Virus record (IMG/VR): IMGVR_UViG_3300043598_000012
Location: 16,881-80,880 of that record
From: a virus
Direction: 5' to 3' (one strand)
DNA length: 64,000 nucleotides
Positions within the stretch are counted from its first letter, which is position 1. The number at the start of each line of letters is the position of its first letter. The notes under the pieces were generated by a model. That model was given only the letters and a program-made list of their open reading frames with translations. It searched no databases and had not been told where the DNA came from. This document shows, piece by piece, positions 61,203 through 64,000 of this stretch. The position numbers were made by a program, and so were the translations under genes.

Positions 61203-62330
61203 ATGGACATCCTCGACAAGCCCAAGAGCAAGTTCGTTGGTGTGAAGGTGGGCAGGGAGTTCACCATGCAGGCCTTCCACGCAGAGATGCAGGAGCGCCG
61301 CGAGAACGGTGAGGACCTGACCTTCAAGGCCTACCTGAAGGAGGTCTACGGCGACGAGTACACGCCGGAGTCCTTCTATCGGGACGCTGGCCTGGGGGAC
61401 CTGGGCGGCATCCAGGTCCAGAAGGTGCTCAACACCTCCGAGCTCAGCCGCTGGATGTTCCCGGAGATCCTCCGGGACGCCATCCGGCGAGGCCTGGAGT
61501 ACTCTCCCATCTACCCTCGTCTGATCACCGGTGACGAGCGGATCGACGGCACTGGCGTGACCATGCCGTCGATGGACTTCCGCCCGTTCCACGAGGAGGG
61601 CGAGTTCACTCTCCGAGACACCAACGAGGCTGCCTCGATCACCGAGAGCTACGTGGTGGTCTGGGCGGAGAAGCAGGTGTCGGTGAACAAGAAGGCTCGG
61701 GGGCTGCTTCAGTCCTACGAGTCGATCGCCTTCACCCCGCTGAACCTCGCCACGGTGTACTTCGAGGAGGTCGGGACCCGTCTTGGCGCAGACCTCGACA
61801 CCGACTTCATCGACGTGCTGATCAACGGTGATCAGGCGGGTGGTTCGGAGGCAGCTCCGGTCATCGGCGCCACGGTGGCCAACACGTTGGCCTACAAGGA
61901 CCTGGCTCGTGCCTGGCTGCGGTTCCGTCGCATCAACCGCACGAGCTCGGCCATGGTGGTCAACGAGACCGACGCCCTCGACATCATGCTCATGGAGGAG
62001 TTCCAGCGTACGCGCTACCCCAATGGGTCGCCCGACAACGCTGGCGGCACCGCCCTGACCTTCCAGACGCCGCTCCCCACGTCGCAGGATATCTTCGTGC
62101 ACCACTCGGTGCCCACCAAGAAGATCGTCTTCGTCGATCGGGCCAGGGCCGTCGTGAAGCTCACGGCCATGCCGCTCCTCATCGAGAGCGAGCGGATCGT
62201 CCGTCGCCAGCTGGAAGGGCAGTTCGCTTCCATCATGACGGGCTTTGCCAACGTCTTCAAGGACGGACGCATGGTGCTCGACTGGAGCACCACGATCGTG
62301 ACCAACCCTGGTCCGACCGTCTACACCTGA
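61203..62330 (+). CDS. Major capsid protein (HK97 fold)
   Basis: 375 aa from ATG 61203 (GGGAGGTAACG). An N-terminal helical arm (FTMQAFHAEMQERRENGEDL) precedes the fold: MFPEILRDAIRRGLEYSP, a long spine helix region, DIMLMEEFQRTRYPNG, and a beta end (IIVDRA-like KIVFVDRARAVVKL). Location, length and composition with GC-ending codons typical of high expression support the call. Confidence 0.82.
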   Translation: MDILDKPKSKFVGVKVGREFTMQAFHAEMQERRENGEDLTFKAYLKEVYGDEYTPESFYRDAGLGDLGGIQVQKVLNTSELSRWMFPEILRDAIRRGLEYSPIYPRLITGDERIDGTGVTMPSMDFRPFHEEGEFTLRDTNEAASITESYVVVWAEKQVSVNKKARGLLQSYESIAFTPLNLATVYFEEVGTRLGADLDTDFIDVLINGDQAGGSEAAPVIGATVANTLAYKDLARAWLRFRRINRTSSAMVVNETDALDIMLMEEFQRTRYPNGSPDNAGGTALTFQTPLPTSQDIFVHHSVPTKKIVFVDRARAVVKLTAMPLLIESERIVRRQLEGQFASIMTGFANVFKDGRMVLDWSTTIVTNPGPTVYT

Positions 62331-62347
62331 TCGGAGGCGTGTAGCTC

Positions 62348-62872
62348 ATGGCCAACAAGAAGGACCCGAGCTATGTCCGGCTCGCAGCTCACCGTGCACA
62401 GACGGTGCTGGCTGACGTGCGGGGCGGGACGGGCTGGAGCATCAGTGGAATCGATGTCAAGCCCTTCCCCACCAATCCCAACGAGGCGGACTTCGTCCGC
62501 AGTTACGTTCGTTCGGGTTCACTGGAGCCTTGTTCTCGTGCCGAGTACGAGGAGATCCAGGACCTCAACGACGAGGAGTTCGATTCGGAGCATGACCGTT
62601 CGGTCGCCGCTGCCGAGTTCGGTGAGGCTGTTGCAGCTAGTCGAGCAGCACCTGAGCCAGTCGAGCCTGCTCCCGTGAAGGAGTTGCCGAACTCCGGTTC
62701 ATCAGCAAGCGGGCTGCCTCCAGCGCCCCCTGCTGAGGAAGCTTCGGATGAGGGTGGTGACGAGATCGACTCCTTGGGCGTGAAGGAGCTCCGGACTCGT
62801 CTCAAGGCAGCCGACCAGCCGACGAGCGGCAACAAGAAGGAGCTCCAGGAGCGCCTTCGCTCTCTCGGCTAG
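62348..62872 (+). CDS. Hypothetical head-region protein with C-terminal SAP domain (174 aa)
   Basis: ATG 62348. An N-terminal region (VRLAAHRAQTVLADVRGGTG) is followed by a disordered Pro/Ala/Glu stretch and a clear SAP-like end: SLGVKELRTRLKAADQPTSG then KKELQERLRSLG. SAP domains bind DNA. Such proteins sit after capsid genes in several actinobacteriophages; role unknown. Confidence 0.65.
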   Translation: MANKKDPSYVRLAAHRAQTVLADVRGGTGWSISGIDVKPFPTNPNEADFVRSYVRSGSLEPCSRAEYEEIQDLNDEEFDSEHDRSVAAAEFGEAVAASRAAPEPVEPAPVKELPNSGSSASGLPPAPPAEEASDEGGDEIDSLGVKELRTRLKAADQPTSGNKKELQERLRSLG

Positions 62873-62895
62873 CAGAACCGTCGGACGGTGCGACA

Positions 62896-62931
62896 TGGTG
62901 GAGTCTCTGGTGCAAACTGGAGGCTCCACCA
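62896..62931 (+). terminator. Hairpin after the capsid block
   Basis: 8-bp stem TGGTGGAG / CTCCACCA, 20-nt loop, in the 83-nt gap after the SAP-domain gene. Could attenuate transcription from the capsid gene. Confidence 0.55.
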
Positions 62932-62955
62932 CTCGCGTGAGAGGGAGGTTGCCTG

Positions 62956-63357
62956 ATGGACAGCACTGAGGCCTTGGTGTCAGAGCTCCGCTTGCGCATC
63001 GGCGAGCGCATCCCTAGTCCTGGCGGAGAGGGTGACACTTTGTTCAGCAACTCAGAGCTGGAGAGCGTCATCGTGGCAAGCGAGACCATGCTTCAGGCCA
63101 CTGTGCTTGCTTGGCAGTTCAAGGCGGCAGAGCTCTCTCGGCTCGTGGATGTTGCTGAAGCGGACAGCTCTCGCAAGCTGTCCCAGCGGTTCAAGCATGC
63201 GCAGCAGATGGCCAGCGTGTGGGGTGCCAAGCTGCTGGTGGATGAAGGTGCTGCCCTTCGTGTCAGCGTGGTGGGACAGCCGATCTCCTACCTCCGGGAC
63301 AACACGATCACGGAGCCCGAATTGCTGATTGTCGAGGTGCCTCGTGGCGATTGGTGA
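62956..63357 (+). CDS. Head-tail connector candidate (133 aa)
   Basis: ATG 62956 with GGGAGG. Helical: VSELRLRIGERIPSPGGEGD, FSNSELESVIVASETMLQ, AAELSRLVDVAEADSSRKLS, the layout of gp6/gp15-type adaptors that dock on the portal. Order after the capsid gene fits. Confidence 0.6.
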   Translation: MDSTEALVSELRLRIGERIPSPGGEGDTLFSNSELESVIVASETMLQATVLAWQFKAAELSRLVDVAEADSSRKLSQRFKHAQQMASVWGAKLLVDEGAALRVSVVGQPISYLRDNTITEPELLIVEVPRGDW

Positions 63358-63727
63358 TCTGCGAGAGCAGCGTCAAGCCACCCGAGACCTGATCGACTCC
63401 CAGCCAGTCGACATCACGTTGTTGCGAGAGAACGAGATCCACATCTACGGAGGTGTGGGTAGGGGCGAGCCCATCCCCCAGATCCCTCGCAAGCGATACC
63501 TGACACCTCTGCGGCGCCTCACCGACATCCCGGACACCAACAAGTTCGGAGACCTGGGGTCCAAGTGGATGATCACGCACGTTCTCGTCGGTGACTATGA
63601 TGATGACATCGTGAGAGACGACGAGTTCGAGCTCGACGAAGTTCTGTACCGCATCGTAGACGTAGAGCGCAGAGGCGGCTACGAGACAAGAGCACTCTGC
63701 GCAACCCAACAGATCACTCACGACTGA
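63344..63727 (+). CDS. Head-tail stopper candidate (127 aa)
   Basis: GTG 63344 overlaps the connector gene. After a short helix the protein is beta-rich (VDITLLRENEIHIYGGVGRG, WMITHVLVGDYDDDIV, LYRIVDVERRGGYETR), as in stopper proteins of siphophages. Call rests on fold pattern and gene order. Confidence 0.55.
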   Translation: MAIGDLREQRQATRDLIDSQPVDITLLRENEIHIYGGVGRGEPIPQIPRKRYLTPLRRLTDIPDTNKFGDLGSKWMITHVLVGDYDDDIVRDDEFELDEVLYRIVDVERRGGYETRALCATQQITHD

Positions 63728-63737
63728 GGAGAGGCAC

Positions 63738-63914
63738 ATGCCTGACGAACAGACGCCCAAGCCGCCGAGGAAGACGGCAGATGAGCGCCCCTACGAGGAG
63801 GCCTTCGCAGGCACCAAGAAGGAGCTCAAGCAGATCCAGGAGGTTGCTGCTCCCGCCGAGTCCTCCGCCGAAGCCAAGGCTGCTGCCAAGCGGGCTTCTG
63901 AAACTCAGCAGTAG
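63738..63914 (+). CDS. Small charged protein (58 aa)
   Basis: ATG 63738 with GAGGAGAGG. Lys/Glu/Ala-rich, disordered (PDEQTPKPPRKTADERPYEE), like other small linkers between head-completion genes. Function unknown. Confidence 0.6.
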   Translation: MPDEQTPKPPRKTADERPYEEAFAGTKKELKQIQEVAAPAESSAEAKAAAKRASETQQ

Positions 63915-63924
63915 GGTTTAAGTT

Positions 63925-64000
63925 ATGCCGACCGTCAGTCCGCCAAAGGTCTCCATGAGCCTGACGGTCACCTCCAACCATATCCAGCCGATGATGCGGA
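63925..64000 (+). CDS. Partial CDS at window end, probable head or tail completion protein
   Basis: ATG 63925 opens MPTVSPPKVSMSLTVTSNHIQ and runs off the window. By gene order it should be a head-completion or tail-terminator type protein, but 25 residues are too few to name it. Confidence 0.5.
   Translation, partial: MPTVSPPKVSMSLTVTSNHIQPMMR

Overview
This window is a contiguous piece of the genome of a tailed double-stranded DNA phage (Caudoviricetes). The host is most likely an actinobacterium. The phage encodes a WhiB-like Fe-S regulator and an Rpf-type (resuscitation-promoting factor) muralytic domain, both essentially actinobacterial. It is GC-rich, uses many GTG and TTG starts, and has many promoters with a -10 hexamer only 6 nt before the start codon, which implies leaderless mRNAs. 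Both ends of the window cut through genes, so the genome is larger than 64 kb.

Layout. 0.1-13 kb is replication and recombination: DnaG-like primase, sigma-like factor, ssDNA-binding protein, HU-like protein, thymidylate kinase, a thymidylate synthase-family enzyme, a C-family DNA polymerase III alpha subunit, RecA, a Holliday-junction resolvase candidate and a Cas4/RecB-like nuclease. 13-25.9 kb is nucleotide metabolism, regulation and DNA modification: MazG-like and HAD-like proteins, WhiB, RuvC-like nuclease, amino acid:DNA transferase (AADT) homologue, stand-alone TSCPD protein, proteasome-like Ntn hydrolase, dCTP deaminase, FAD-dependent oxidoreductase/lyase candidate, P-loop DNA kinase candidate and SNF2-like helicase. 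26-48 kb is a dense field of small, mostly unrecognised genes, many with CxxC zinc motifs, plus a DUF2786 protein, a Spo11/TopoVI-A-like protein, an HTH protein (possible small terminase) and lipoproteins. It is punctuated by dispersed promoter repeats, candidate structured RNAs and an 820-bp gene-free repeat region. 48-55 kb is lysis and receptor/tail-type genes: Rpf-domain protein, beta-propeller protein and a protein built from about 29 Trp-anchored 14-residue repeats. 55.5-64 kb is packaging and head: large terminase, portal, protease/scaffold candidate, decoration protein, major capsid protein and head-tail connectors.

How genes work together. The most interesting metabolic reading is a thymidine-hypermodification pathway. 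dCTP deaminase supplies dUMP, the TS-family enzyme may make 5-hydroxymethyl-dUMP, thymidylate kinase passes it to the triphosphate, and the polymerase incorporates it. A DNA-directed P-loop kinase, an AADT homologue and a flavoenzyme could then install and trim an amino acid on the base. This rests on family recognition and clustering, not on a search.

Two regulatory architectures recur. Class A promoters carry the upstream box ACGTGCG (or one-base variants), an 18-bp spacer and a -10 hexamer; eight also share an upstream GGTAG...TTTCC block, and a ninth lacks it. Class B sites have only a CGTANNAT-like -10 with a 6-8 nt gap to a start codon, and they precede all five mobile endonuclease genes. 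Five further class-B-like sites precede non-coding segments; in three of these the sequence starting at the predicted +1 is complementary to the segment's 3' end, suggesting a set of phage small RNAs.
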